Shown here in pieces: positions 8,076 through 17,058 of a DNA stretch of 53,812 nt. The stretch covers positions 17,749-71,560 of the forward strand of contig DPJB01000017.1 of assembly GCA_003543245.1 (NCBI GenBank), in the 5' to 3' direction. The DNA is from Moraxellaceae bacterium (GTDB lineage: Bacteria; Pseudomonadota; Gammaproteobacteria; Pseudomonadales; Moraxellaceae). A model generated the notes under the pieces. It made no database searches and was not told the DNA's origin. It saw only the letters and a list, made by a program, of their open reading frames with translations. The position numbers and the translations under genes are program-made. Numbering within the stretch: position 1 is the stretch's first letter; every line of letters starts with the position of its first letter.

Positions 8076-9353
8076 GTGGCAGTTCCTGTGGACGACACCC
8101 CGCTCGGCTTTCTTTTTGCAGTGCTCGTTGTATTCGTTACCTTCTCGGCGTTTTTCTCAGGTGCCGAGACAGGCATCATGACGGCCAACCGGTATCGTCT
8201 CAAACATCAGGCAAAGACAGGCAATCGTTCTGCACAACGCATACTTGAACTACTAGCGCAGCCTGACCGCCTGATTGGGGTCATCCTGATTGGCAATAAT
8301 GTCGTCAACATCGGGGCATCGTCTGTTGCAACCCTGATCGGGCTTCAACTTGCGGGGGATCCAGGCGTAGCAATTGCCGCCGGCATACTGACCTTCGTGA
8401 TTCTCATCTTTGGCGAGGTAGGCCCCAAAACCTTTGCCGCCAAGCACCCGGAAACGATTGCCCATATTGCAGCACCCGTCCTCAAGGTTCTGCTGAAAAT
8501 CCTGTACCCGCTGGTATGGCTGGTCAACGTCACTACAAATACCCTGTTCCGTCTGAACTCACTGGCAAAGGGTGACCACAAGCTCAACACGGACGAGCTA
8601 CGCACGCTGGTGCAGGATGTATTTCTGCCCAAGCAGCATCGCCAGATGCTGCTTGGTGTGCTTGAACTGGACAACATCACCGTCAACGACATCATGGTGC
8701 CGCGCGGCGAAGTGGTTGGCATTGATATAGAAGATGATATTGAAAACATCAGCAAACAGCTGCGATCCACACAGCATACGCGCCTGCCGGTATTCCGCAG
8801 TGACATCAATGACTGCATCGGCATACTTCATATCCGTAATGCCACCCGGTTTCTGGGCACTGCCGGATTAACCAAGGCGGAGATACTGCAATATGTACGT
8901 GAACCCTATTACGTACCAGAAAGCACCCCACTCCAGGCCCAACTGGTCAACTTCCAGAAACTGAAGCGCCGCTTCGGTCTGGTTGTCGATGAGTATGGCG
9001 ATGTACAGGGAATTGTGACGCTTGAGGCCATTCTTGAGGAAATTGTGGGTGAGTTCACCACCAGCGTCTCCGACTCCCACAAGGACATCCTGAAACAACC
9101 TGATGGCTCATGGGTAATTGATGGCGGCGCCAGCATTCGAGACATTAACCGCATGTTGCACTGGCAGTTGCCAACAAACGGCCCGAAAACACTGAACGGC
9201 CTGATTATTGAAACACTGGAAACCATCCCGGAGTCAGCACTATCACTCAGAATCGACAGCTACCTGATCGAAATCCTTCAGGTTCGGGACAATACTGTAA
9301 AGACAGCAAAAATCACCCTGTTCTCCCAACAGCTTCCCATCAGTCTGGACTAG
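8076..9353 (+). CDS. CorB/CNNM-type (HlyC/CorC family) membrane protein with CBS domains
   Basis: The 425-residue protein has an N-terminal DUF21/CNNM transmembrane domain with the motif FFSGAETGIMTANRYRL. A CBS pair follows (about 195-315, including NDIMVPRGEVVGIDIEDD and RLPVFRSDINDCIG), then a C-terminal CorC_HlyC domain (GLVVDEYGDVQGIVTLEAIL). Related proteins are magnesium or cobalt exporters, and in E. coli the orthologue neighbours ypjD. Translation starts at GTG; there is no strong Shine-Dalgarno, and an in-frame GTG four codons later is an alternative. It probably forms an operon with the ypjD-like gene. It converges on the next minus-strand gene with only three bases between stops, so no terminator fits there. 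Confidence 0.9.
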   Translation: MAVPVDDTPLGFLFAVLVVFVTFSAFFSGAETGIMTANRYRLKHQAKTGNRSAQRILELLAQPDRLIGVILIGNNVVNIGASSVATLIGLQLAGDPGVAIAAGILTFVILIFGEVGPKTFAAKHPETIAHIAAPVLKVLLKILYPLVWLVNVTTNTLFRLNSLAKGDHKLNTDELRTLVQDVFLPKQHRQMLLGVLELDNITVNDIMVPRGEVVGIDIEDDIENISKQLRSTQHTRLPVFRSDINDCIGILHIRNATRFLGTAGLTKAEILQYVREPYYVPESTPLQAQLVNFQKLKRRFGLVVDEYGDVQGIVTLEAILEEIVGEFTTSVSDSHKDILKQPDGSWVIDGGASIRDINRMLHWQLPTNGPKTLNGLIIETLETIPESALSLRIDSYLIEILQVRDNTVKTAKITLFSQQLPISLD

Positions 9354-9356
9354 ACC

Positions 9357-9812
9357 CTACCAGTCATAGAGGGACTGCATGTTGATTGAGGTGCGGTGCT
9401 TTTCGTTTTGCTCCAGCTCCTGCAAATGCTCAAAAAACTCCCTGACTTCAGGATGCTGCGATGCATCCTGCATGGCCTGATAAAGCGCAATAAGGCAATC
9501 ATCATACGTCAGGGAGGCAGTGATCACCTCATCAGGATCGGTATCCGGCGTCAGGTTAAGCACTGCGCAAGTATGCAGGGCACGATCGTCAGGGACATTC
9601 TGCAGCCACGCATCCATCAGACGCGGCGGCGCATCGCTACGGTAACGATTGAGTACTTGCGCTAACTGCTTCTCATGCTGGCTAAGATAGGAGTACAGCA
9701 GACGGACCCGCTCATTGCCGGTGGAATCACTCAGGCCGGCAAAATAGCCAGCCAGCTGTGCGTGAAAGGCATGGGCCTGATCAAGAACATCGCGTGCGCG
9801 CAAGGTAGTCAT
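9357..9812 (-). CDS. Small all-helical protein, unknown function
   Basis: The 151-residue soluble protein begins MTTLRARDVLDQ; GGAG 6 nt upstream supports this ATG over one eight codons earlier. It is predicted almost entirely helical, with acidic and His-containing helices (SYLSQHEKQLAQVL, EFFEHLQELEQNEKHR) that loosely resemble ferritin-like or rubrerythrin-like bundles. The full set of diiron ligands (repeated ExxH) is not clear, so I do not assign a function. It is 68 bp downstream of purT on the same strand and could be the last gene of that operon. Confidence 0.65.
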   Translation of the reverse strand: MTTLRARDVLDQAHAFHAQLAGYFAGLSDSTGNERVRLLYSYLSQHEKQLAQVLNRYRSDAPPRLMDAWLQNVPDDRALHTCAVLNLTPDTDPDEVITASLTYDDCLIALYQAMQDASQHPEVREFFEHLQELEQNEKHRTSINMQSLYDW

Positions 9813-9880
9813 AGTTGTCTCCAGCCATTTGTGCAAGCTTAGACTCTATGAAAGCCCTCTTGTTGCCGTTTATCGGAGAC

Positions 9881-11071
9881 TCAGAGGTCAACCTTGATGG
9901 CAGCCACCACCTGGCGAGCCTTGGCACGCGCCTCATCACAATCAATTCCCAGGGCAAGTCCTACGCCCATTCGCCGCTCGCCACGAACTTCCGGTTTTCC
10001 AAACAGGCGCAGCTCCGTATCCGGCTCGGCAAGCGCCTCCACAAGATTGCCAAAGGTCACGCGGTCAGACTCCCCCTTGACGAGTAGTGCGCAAGAAGCC
10101 GCTGCGGCATGCTGCCGAATGACAGGCACTGGCAAGCCCAGGATGGCCCTGGCATGAAGGGCAAACTCGGACAGGTTCTGGGAGATGAGTGTAACCAGCC
10201 CCGTATCATGAGGCCGGGGGGAAACCTCACTGAACCAGACCTGATCACCCTTTACAAAAAGCTCAACACCAAAAATGCCGAAACCACCCAGTGCAGTCGT
10301 AATGCTTTGTGCAATGCGTTGTGATTCCGCCAGTGCCTTTTCTGACATCGGCTGGGGCTGCCAGGACTCGCGATAATCGCCGGCAATCTGTAAATGTCCA
10401 ATCGGTGCGCAAAAGCTGGTACCGCCGCAATGACGCAGCGTCAGCAAGGTGATTTCATAATCAAAATCAATAAAGCCCTCGACAATGACGCGGCCAGCGC
10501 CAGCACGGCCACCAGCCTGCGCATAAGCCCAGGCTGCCTCAAGGTCGCTCTCGCTGCGTAACACGCTCTGACCCTTACCTGATGACGACATCACCGGCTT
10601 GACTACACAAGGAAACCCTACCGCATTGGCGGCCACGGAAAACGCATCAAAATCATCCGCGAAGAAGTACGGCGACGTCGCCAGACCAAGCTCCTCTGCC
10701 GCCAGGCGACGGATTCCTTCCCGATGCATGGTTAGCCGTGCCGCCCTGGCCGTCGGAACGACGTGCCAGCCTTCCTGCTCCATCTGCTCCAGGGCCGCAG
10801 TCGCAATGGCTTCGATCTCGGGAACAATCAGATTCGGGCGTTCACTCTCGATCACCCGCCGCAAGGCTGCGCCATCCAGCATGTCGATGACATGACTACG
10901 GTCAGCCACCTGCATGCCCGGGGCATTGGCATACCGGTCAACAGCAATGACCTCACACCCCAGTCGCTTCAGCTCTATTACAACTTCCTTGCCAAGCTCA
11001 CCAGCCCCACAGAACAGAATGCGGGTTGCAGTAGGAGAAAACGGGGTACCAAGAGTCAGGGAAGACGACAT
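9881..11071 (-). CDS. purT: Formate-dependent phosphoribosylglycinamide formyltransferase (GART 2)
   Basis: PurT is an ATP-grasp enzyme that makes formyl-GAR from GAR, formate and ATP in purine synthesis, bypassing the folate-dependent PurN. The 396-residue length is right for the family. It begins with ILFCGAGELGKEVVIELKR (GAR-binding N-domain), has the ATP-grasp segment VVKPVMSSSGKGQSVLRSE and the C-terminal signature FSEVSPRPHDTGLVTLISQ. The start overlaps the end of a DUF1289 gene by 16 bp, so the two are likely co-expressed. Confidence 0.97.
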   Translation of the reverse strand: MSSSLTLGTPFSPTATRILFCGAGELGKEVVIELKRLGCEVIAVDRYANAPGMQVADRSHVIDMLDGAALRRVIESERPNLIVPEIEAIATAALEQMEQEGWHVVPTARAARLTMHREGIRRLAAEELGLATSPYFFADDFDAFSVAANAVGFPCVVKPVMSSSGKGQSVLRSESDLEAAWAYAQAGGRAGAGRVIVEGFIDFDYEITLLTLRHCGGTSFCAPIGHLQIAGDYRESWQPQPMSEKALAESQRIAQSITTALGGFGIFGVELFVKGDQVWFSEVSPRPHDTGLVTLISQNLSEFALHARAILGLPVPVIRQHAAAASCALLVKGESDRVTFGNLVEALAEPDTELRLFGKPEVRGERRMGVGLALGIDCDEARAKARQVVAAIKVDL

Positions 11072-11265
11072 GCAGAGGATTCCGGAGCAGAAAAGGATAA
11101 GCGCTGTCGCCGCTCGGCAACAGACTCAAGGATTCTCCGTTGCTCTTCGCGTGTCATCAAGCCCCACCCACGAATCTCGTCAATAATCCGGAAGCAGCCA
11201 AGACACATATTATCGTCATCAAGCCTGCACCAGCCGATGCAAGGCGACAGATCGAAGGGACTCAT
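11056..11265 (-). CDS. DUF1289 family small Cys-rich protein
   Basis: The 69-residue protein has the DUF1289 pattern of four Cys, PCIGWCRLDDDNMCLGCFR, probably a zinc site, followed by W..M...ER. DUF1289 proteins are common in Proteobacteria and have no established function. The ATG at 11265 has GAGG 8 nt upstream, better than an upstream ATG at 11283. The end overlaps the start of purT by 16 bp. A second, longer DUF1289 protein is encoded at 21862. Confidence 0.85.
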   Translation of the reverse strand: MSPFDLSPCIGWCRLDDDNMCLGCFRIIDEIRGWGLMTREEQRRILESVAERRQRLSFSAPESSACRLP

Positions 11266-11344
11266 GACTCTGACCTCATGCATTGTTGACGATGATGGTC
11301 AAACATTGATACCGGCACAGCAACTGTACAAAGCCTCTCGCTAC

Positions 11345-12775
11345 CTATGGCCTCGACTGCCTGGCGCCAGCCGCCTGTTTCTCCACCCAGGGCTTCATTC
11401 GTTCCATCACGACAATCTGGACCCCCATGCTTGCCAGTGCTTCGGCAAACGGAATCCTCTCGACAATCCGGTGGGCAAGCCTGAGAACCAGCGGCGCCTC
11501 ATCCCCCACTTCGTGCGCGATTGTGGTGAGCACCAGCGTATGAGGGCTATCTGTCAGGTGGTGCCACTCTGCTGCACCCGAAAGGCGAGCCAGCCCTCCC
11601 GAGGTTCTCCTGAACTCCAGCCGCTCAGGAGAAACCCAGGTATTTCTCAAACCCATATCAAGCGAGAACCTGATCACCATGAAAGCGAACCTGATGTCGA
11701 GATCAATATCAACCTCTCGACCACGATCATTAACCTCAATACCCTTAAGTTCCTTCATGACACCGGGAAGAGCCGGATAGTCCGTCATCATGCTCCGTGT
11801 CTGTGCTGGCGGAGCGGAAACCCTTGTCGCCAGAACCGAATACCGCAGTGGCTTCTGTCTTTTCATCTCGGACAAGGCAAGCTCAGGCTCGAGTATTCCC
11901 ACATGCCCGAATGCACTCAGACGCTCTATATGCGACTGCAAAAGAGCGAGGCCACTCCAGTCAGGAATACCAGTGCGCACAGGGTTACTGACGGGAATAC
12001 TGTACTTGTGCCGAATTGACTCGACCGCCCCGGCCGACACCATATACGGGCCAACCACATGCAACTCGGGGTATTGCTCAAGAAGCTTCCGAGAAAAATA
12101 GTTTTTGAAGTCGACACGATCCCAATATGTGAAAACCAGCAATGACTGATTATTGCTCACCGGCAGGAACTCCCATCGCGTCATCACGGGCTGGTCCTTC
12201 AGTTCATCCGTCATCCCGCCGATCATTGCAACAAGTGACTTTGCCTCACCATCAATCATGACACCCGAAATACCGCCATCATCCTCAAGCTTCTGCTTGA
12301 AGCGGAAATCAATCACAAAACTGGCCAGGGCCGGCATCGGGATTTCAATGCGGAACCGGACAAGCTGGTTTTGCCCGTTCATTGCCACCACATCCGATCC
12401 GGTCAGCATCGGAAAAAATGTCTTGTAGCTGGAAAAGTCTCGCATCTTGCGACGCAGGGTCTGCACAGGCAAATCCACACGAGCAACCGTGGTTATGAAA
12501 CGGGCATTGCTGAAATGTCGCGGACCATTGGCCCCCGGTAGTGACACGGATCGTTCAGGATGGGCAAATGTAAGTAGTCGGTTATCCAGCGCACGTGCCA
12601 GATCCCGTGGACGCAAGCCCAGATCAGCCAGGTGAGGCGCCGCTCCCGTCCAGTCCTCCAGCATCCATGGCATCACCTTCGGGCTGGCAGATGCAGGCAA
12701 GGCCATCAGAAATAACAGGACAATCGCCGCCAGCCTCAACTGAATGGACGTGACCTGAATGTTCATGACCCGCAT
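11345..12775 (-). CDS. Secreted protein with two SRPBCC/START-like domains
   Basis: The 476-residue protein has a signal peptide (hydrophobic residues 12-30, cleavage near ASA). I see two similar halves. Residues about 90-265 contain RVDLPVQTLRRKMRDFSSYKTFFPML, and residues about 310-455 contain VLATRVSAPPAQTRSMMTDYPALPGVM. In each, a helix leads to a x-Y/D-Y/S-Y-P-F/L-P type segment, then a beta-rich stretch ending in a long helix. This is the layout of polyketide cyclase/dehydrase (SRPBCC) folds, which bind hydrophobic ligands. It would act in the periplasm. AGGA 8 nt upstream supports the ATG at 12775. No close family was recognised. It lies between the gamma carbonic anhydrase and DUF1289 genes on the same strand. 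Confidence 0.7.
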   Translation of the reverse strand: MRVMNIQVTSIQLRLAAIVLLFLMALPASASPKVMPWMLEDWTGAAPHLADLGLRPRDLARALDNRLLTFAHPERSVSLPGANGPRHFSNARFITTVARVDLPVQTLRRKMRDFSSYKTFFPMLTGSDVVAMNGQNQLVRFRIEIPMPALASFVIDFRFKQKLEDDGGISGVMIDGEAKSLVAMIGGMTDELKDQPVMTRWEFLPVSNNQSLLVFTYWDRVDFKNYFSRKLLEQYPELHVVGPYMVSAGAVESIRHKYSIPVSNPVRTGIPDWSGLALLQSHIERLSAFGHVGILEPELALSEMKRQKPLRYSVLATRVSAPPAQTRSMMTDYPALPGVMKELKGIEVNDRGREVDIDLDIRFAFMVIRFSLDMGLRNTWVSPERLEFRRTSGGLARLSGAAEWHHLTDSPHTLVLTTIAHEVGDEAPLVLRLAHRIVERIPFAEALASMGVQIVVMERMKPWVEKQAAGARQSRP

Positions 12776-12816
12776 GAGAGCTTCCTCTTCTTGTTCTGAG
12801 CAGATCCAGAGCCAGA

Positions 12817-13338
12817 TTACCCTACCCGCTTCAACTCCCTCTGGTAGCGCTTGAAGTTCTCTACATAGTGCAAGGCACCCATTTCCATCATGACCTTCTG
12901 GGCATCACTCACTTCCTTTACCACTTTGCCCGGGCTTCCCATTACCACCGAGAAGTCCGGAATCTCCTTGCCTTCCGGTATAAGTGCATTAGCACCGATG
13001 ACGCAATGACGACCAATCCTTGCCCCATTAAGTATCACGGCATTGATGCCAATCAGGGAGCCATCACCGATAGTGCAGCCATGCAGCATAACCTTGTGCC
13101 CGACTGTGACGTTCCGGCCAATGGTCAGTGGAATACCAATATCGGTGTGCAGAACACTGCCATCCTGGATATTCGAGTTTTCACCAATCGTGATGACATC
13201 ATTGTCAGCACGCAGCACCGCGTTAAACCAGATGCTCACATTCTTCTCAAGCACGACCGAGCCTATGACTGTTGCATTATCGGCAATAAAAAATTCACCA
13301 CGCGTCTCAAGACTGCGATCGCCAAGGGAATAAATCAT
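12817..13338 (-). CDS. Gamma-carbonic anhydrase family protein (left-handed beta-helix)
   Basis: The 173-residue protein shows hexapeptide repeats (AVLRADNDVITIGENSNIQ, and GCTIGDGSLIGINAVILNGA) and the His ligands HTDIG, VGHKVMLHGC that bind the trimer metal. It ends in the usual C-terminal helix (HYVENFKRYQRELKRVG). The family includes YrdA/PaaY-like proteins, some of which are carbonic anhydrases or thioesterase-like, so activity is not certain. The gene follows the CoA-type Nudix gene by 8 bp. Confidence 0.92.
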   Translation of the reverse strand: MIYSLGDRSLETRGEFFIADNATVIGSVVLEKNVSIWFNAVLRADNDVITIGENSNIQDGSVLHTDIGIPLTIGRNVTVGHKVMLHGCTIGDGSLIGINAVILNGARIGRHCVIGANALIPEGKEIPDFSVVMGSPGKVVKEVSDAQKVMMEMGALHYVENFKRYQRELKRVG

Positions 13339-13346
13339 GAGTGGTC

Positions 13347-13958
13347 TCAGATGGTTTTAATGGAATTTACAATCGAGGTGGGCCACTGGAAGTCAACCTC
13401 ATGGTCGTAGGCCCGTTTTATCAGATCAACAATCATGAATGCGGTTAATCCCCAGATCACATAATCCCCGTAATTGAAGCTGGGAACCGTGACCTCATTA
13501 CCCATGAAGCGAAAACGGTGGGTATAGGAAACCTTCTCGGTCAGGAAAAACTCGACTGGCACGCGGAAGATACTTTCGATCTCCCCGGGATTTGGCAGCA
13601 GTATCAGATCGGATGGCACCATACCGATAATCGGCTGTACCCGCAGCCCCACCTTGGAGGTGAAGGCATCCAGCTCACCAATAACCTCAACCGACTCTTC
13701 CGGCAGACCGATTTCCTCACGTGACTCCCGCAAGGCGGTGGCAATTATGCTTGCGTCAGAGGAATCACACTTGCCACCGGGAAAGGCAACCTCACCGGCA
13801 TGGGAGCTCATGTGACTGGCCCGACGGGTCAGAATGATGTGGGGCGTGGCCTCATCGGTAACGGGCACGAGTACTGCTGCATCCACCCGGTCAGGGGAAG
13901 GACGGTAATATCGAAGGCGATCCCTGAGCTGCGGAATGATCAGTTGGCTGTCTGGCAT
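13347..13958 (-). CDS. CoA-type Nudix hydrolase (CoA pyrophosphatase, NudL/YeaB-like)
   Basis: The 203-residue protein carries the CoA-Nudix signature. ILTRRASHMSSHAGEVAFPGG precedes a Nudix box read as GGKCDSSDASIIATALRES followed by REEIGLPEE. The family splits CoA and related compounds to phosphopantetheine and 3',5'-ADP. It is the first gene of the minus-strand run that continues into the gamma carbonic anhydrase. The divergent spacer to the next Nudix gene is only 91 bp and holds TATACT at 14015-14020. Confidence 0.92.
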   Translation of the reverse strand: MPDSQLIIPQLRDRLRYYRPSPDRVDAAVLVPVTDEATPHIILTRRASHMSSHAGEVAFPGGKCDSSDASIIATALRESREEIGLPEESVEVIGELDAFTSKVGLRVQPIIGMVPSDLILLPNPGEIESIFRVPVEFFLTEKVSYTHRFRFMGNEVTVPSFNYGDYVIWGLTAFMIVDLIKRAYDHEVDFQWPTSIVNSIKTI

Positions 13959-14049
13959 GCGTGGAGTGTACCGAGTCCTTTCGTCTGGCCCAAGCGATCA
14001 GAGGATGGGCGGGGTATACTTGTGACATTCTGCACATATGGAGCCCGGC

Positions 14050-14622
14050 ATGAACTTCTGCAGTCAGTGCGGCCACCCGATCGTACGGCGCACCCCCGAA
14101 GGCGACTCCCGTCCTCGCCATGTGTGTGATAACTGCCATACCGTCCACTATGAAAATCCGAAGGTCATCTGCGGCTGCCTGCCCGTCTGGGAAGACAAGG
14201 TACTGCTCTGCCGCCGCGCCATCGAACCACGCAGGGGCTACTGGACGCTCCCGGCAGGCTTCATGGAAAACGGAGAAACCACGCCAGAAGCTGCCGCCCG
14301 GGAAACATTTGAAGAGGCTGCCGCGCCCGTGGATATCGGCGACCTTTATGCCCTTTTCAATATCCGCCACATCAATCAGGTGTACCTGATGTTCAGGGCC
14401 CATCTGAAAGATGGTGTGTTCGGCGTTGGTGAAGAAAGCCTGGAATGTCGCCTGTTTACCGAGGAAGAAATACCGTGGGACGACATAGCCTTTCCAACCA
14501 TCAAACGTACGCTTTACTACTATTTTGATGACCGCAAGAAGGGTGAATTTCCCTTCAGGATGCGCGACATCGAGATCGACTTCCGTCGAACAACCGAAGT
14601 GTTGCGCGAAGAAAACAGCTGA
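14050..14622 (+). CDS. Nudix hydrolase with N-terminal zinc ribbon
   Basis: The 190-residue protein starts MNFCSQCGHPIVRR, then CDNCHTVHYENPK, forming a four-Cys zinc ribbon as in NADH pyrophosphatase NudC-type enzymes. The Nudix box is GFMENGETTPEAAARETF followed by EEAAAP; the usual final Gly of the box is Ala here. The substrate is probably a nucleotide diphosphate derivative and is not fixed by sequence. GGAG 6 nt before the ATG at 14050 decides this start over the ATG at 14038. Confidence 0.9.
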   Translation: MNFCSQCGHPIVRRTPEGDSRPRHVCDNCHTVHYENPKVICGCLPVWEDKVLLCRRAIEPRRGYWTLPAGFMENGETTPEAAARETFEEAAAPVDIGDLYALFNIRHINQVYLMFRAHLKDGVFGVGEESLECRLFTEEEIPWDDIAFPTIKRTLYYYFDDRKKGEFPFRMRDIEIDFRRTTEVLREENS

Positions 14623-14631
14623 TTAACCAAC

Positions 14632-14671
14632 AAAAATCCCGGGAAGAATGACTCCTTGCCCGGGATTTTTT
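14632..14671. terminator. Bidirectional terminator between converging genes
   Basis: A perfect 12-bp stem (AAAAATCCCGGG, 14632-14643; CCCGGGATTTTT, 14659-14670) encloses a 15-nt loop. A-runs and T-runs at the two ends can serve both the Nudix gene (+) and the SDR gene (-). Confidence 0.88.
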
Positions 14672-14687
14672 GCATCTCAGTTATGCA

Positions 14688-15455
14688 TTATTTTGGCGCC
14701 ATGCGAATAGCGCCATCAATGCGGATGGTTTCGCCATTCAGGAAGCCGTTTTCCACCAGATGCACAGCAAGCTTTGCGTATTCGTCAGGAATACCGAGGC
14801 GCTTGGGGAACTGCGTCATTTCAATGAGCGGCAGCTTCACCGCATCCGGTGCAGAATTCATCAACGGCGTATTGAAAATACCGGGAGCGATGGTATTCAC
14901 ACGCACACCGATTGCAGCCAGATCACGTGCCAGAGGCAGCGTCATGCCAACCACACCACCCTTCGATGCCGAGTAGGCAACCTGACCGATCTGGCCATCA
15001 AATGCAGCCACCGACGCGGTATTGATGATCACACCACGCTCCCCATCCTCATTGCCGGCATTCTTCTGCATTTCAGCTGCAGCCAGACGGGTCACATTGA
15101 ACGTACCGATCAGGTTGACGGTAATGACCTTGCTGAACACCTCCAGAGGCATCGGGCCATTCTTGCCGACGGTACGCGTGGCACCGCCGATACCGGCACA
15201 GTTAACGGCAATGTGAATGGCACCAAAGGCCTCAAGGGTTTTCGCAATGCCAGCCTGCACCGAGCCCTCATCTGACACATTCACCTGACAGAACAGGACG
15301 TTGGCACCCAACCGGGCGACCACTGCCTGTCCCTGTTCGGCATTGAGATCAAAGATGGCTACCCTGGCACCCTTGGCCAGGTAGGCCTCGGTAGTAGCCA
15401 GACCAAGACCGGAGGCGCCGCCGGTAACAATCGCGACTTTGTTGGAAAGATCCAT
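14688..15455 (-). CDS. Short-chain dehydrogenase, 3-hydroxyacyl-CoA dehydrogenase type II (HSD10)-like
   Basis: The 255-residue protein has the NAD-binding TGGASGLG, NCAGIGG, the catalytic Ser and Tyr-x3-Lys (NTASVAAFDGQIG...VAYSASKG) and the C-terminal IRIDGAIRMAPK typical of the HSD10 group. Such enzymes oxidise 3-hydroxyacyl-CoA in fatty-acid or isoleucine breakdown. The gene stands alone here; the thiolase at 47276 is 32 kb away. The ATG at 15455 is preferred, with GAAGGG about 9 nt upstream; a GTG at 15464 also opens the frame. Confidence 0.9.
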   Translation of the reverse strand: MDLSNKVAIVTGGASGLGLATTEAYLAKGARVAIFDLNAEQGQAVVARLGANVLFCQVNVSDEGSVQAGIAKTLEAFGAIHIAVNCAGIGGATRTVGKNGPMPLEVFSKVITVNLIGTFNVTRLAAAEMQKNAGNEDGERGVIINTASVAAFDGQIGQVAYSASKGGVVGMTLPLARDLAAIGVRVNTIAPGIFNTPLMNSAPDAVKLPLIEMTQFPKRLGIPDEYAKLAVHLVENGFLNGETIRIDGAIRMAPK

Positions 15456-15576
15456 GTAAAACACCCTTCAAATACTGATGGCGAAAATTGCGACTGGTGA
15501 GTCGAGGCGAGAGCATACCATCGGTTTTCACCCCTGTCAGGGGGATGTGACGCAATGGTCACCCGATTCCACCCTT

Positions 15577-16944
15577 TTACAGGATGCCGACGCCTGAAAT
15601 TTCCCGGGCCAGCGTTGCCGCATAGTTGTCCGTCATGCTGCCGACGTAATCCAGTACCTTCATGTAGGCCGAGTAAATACTTTCACCCTCCTCCAGAGGC
15701 CGCTCCAGCAGTGCCAACTGGGTTCGCTCGCGGGTGGATAGCCCTGATGGTCCACGGGCACAGAATGCCTGGGCATCCGGAATCAGCGCATCCAGCAGCA
15801 ACTGCAGACAGGGATACGCAGCCACTTCCTTGACCACCTTGCTGCGATGCCGGTAGACCCGGTCGCTGGCCAGCTTCTTGGCATCTGAAAGCAACTGACT
15901 GATGCCGGGATTAACCAGCGTCACCAGATCCCGGGCAGGAAACTCACCCGCCATGAACGCATCATGATGCCGCATGAACGCATCAGCCACTTCACTCACG
16001 CAAAGGCCAATGACCATGCCACGCAGTGCGGCACAACGCTGACGGTCATTGCGAATACCCATGACCTTGTCAAGCTCAACCAGTGGCCCGAGAAGCGCTT
16101 CAAACTCGTGCACATGGAGAATACCGATCTCCACGGCATCCTCCAGATCAAGAATGGCATAGCAAATGTCATCGGCTGCTTCCATCAGATAAGAAAGCGG
16201 ATGCCGTGCCCACTGGTGTTTACCTTTCTCGATCAGACCCAGCTCACGAGCCACCACTTCGAAGTAAGGTAACTCTGTCTGATAAATATTGAACTTGCCC
16301 TTCTTCTTTTCCCCGGGTTCGGCATCTGCAGTCCACGGATACTTTATCAATGTTCCCAGACTGGCTGCCGTAAGCCTCATGCCGCCTTCGTTCTGATACA
16401 TCTCCAGTGTCGCCACCATGCGCAAACCATGCGCGTTCCCCTCATAGGTTTGCACATCCATTTTTTCAGCAGGAGAAAGCCCGTCCAGATAACGTGCATG
16501 ACGATCGGCACGGAACCAGTCACGCAAGGCATCTTCGCCGGTATGGCCAAACGGGGGATTGCCAATGTCATGGGCAAGGCACGCAACCTGAACCACCGCA
16601 CCGATATCAAACGGGGTATATCCTGACGGCAAATGCCCGCCGGCTTGCAACATGGCGCCTACACGATTGCCAATGCTCCTGCCCACACTCGCTACTTCAA
16701 CCGAGTGTGTCAGGCGATTATGGGTATGGTCATTCACCGCCAGCGGATGCACCTGGGTCTTGCGGCCCAGACGGCGAAATGCAGATGAGAAAACAACACG
16801 ATCATGGTCAATATGGAAGTCGGTACGCAGCCCTGACTCAATGTCACTGCTGGCCGTGGCACTGCCAGGCAGGACAAGCCCGTCCTTTACCTTGAAGCGC
16901 TGCGTCGAAAGTAACTGCTGCCACTGCATGCGGGAGTCACGCAT
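15577..16944 (-). CDS. dgt: Deoxyguanosinetriphosphate triphosphohydrolase-like protein (HD domain)
   Basis: The protein is 455 residues long from the ATG at 16944, which follows AGGA by 7 nt. The HD phosphohydrolase motifs are RLTHSVEVASVG and LAHDIGNPPFGHTGE, with HVHEFEAL and related segments further on. Dgt hydrolyses dGTP to deoxyguanosine and triphosphate and helps control dNTP pools. The start choice removes 15 residues of low-quality N-terminus found if a more upstream start is used. No operon partner is close. Confidence 0.95.
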   Translation of the reverse strand: MRDSRMQWQQLLSTQRFKVKDGLVLPGSATASSDIESGLRTDFHIDHDRVVFSSAFRRLGRKTQVHPLAVNDHTHNRLTHSVEVASVGRSIGNRVGAMLQAGGHLPSGYTPFDIGAVVQVACLAHDIGNPPFGHTGEDALRDWFRADRHARYLDGLSPAEKMDVQTYEGNAHGLRMVATLEMYQNEGGMRLTAASLGTLIKYPWTADAEPGEKKKGKFNIYQTELPYFEVVARELGLIEKGKHQWARHPLSYLMEAADDICYAILDLEDAVEIGILHVHEFEALLGPLVELDKVMGIRNDRQRCAALRGMVIGLCVSEVADAFMRHHDAFMAGEFPARDLVTLVNPGISQLLSDAKKLASDRVYRHRSKVVKEVAAYPCLQLLLDALIPDAQAFCARGPSGLSTRERTQLALLERPLEEGESIYSAYMKVLDYVGSMTDNYAATLAREISGVGIL

Positions 16945-17016
16945 GAGAAATTCCTGTCTTGCACAATGCTGGGACAGTAACGGAAGCACCGACCGCTAAC
17001 AAGAAGGAAACCGGAC

Positions 17017-17045
17017 GCAGTCATCACCAGAACGGTGATGACTGC
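17017..17045. terminator. 12-bp hairpin downstream of a lipoprotein gene, probable terminator
   Basis: A perfect inverted repeat (GCAGTCATCACC / GGTGATGACTGC) with a 5-nt loop lies 14 bp beyond the stop of the lipoprotein at 17059 on the minus strand. Only a weak pyrimidine tract follows, so it may stabilise the 3' end rather than terminate. Confidence 0.5.
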
Positions 17046-17058
17046 GAACAAAGACGCA

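Noticed and set aside
10763..12019. A 418-codon plus-strand frame opposite purT and the SRPBCC-like gene
   Set aside because: It is the antisense shadow of two well-supported minus-strand genes, with a His/Arg/Pro/Ser-rich composition typical of antisense frames.
13981..14037. Promoter for the Nudix gene at 14050 from TATACT (14015-14020)
   Set aside because: The -10 is fair but no acceptable -35 or extended TG is present. Mentioned only in the gene entry.
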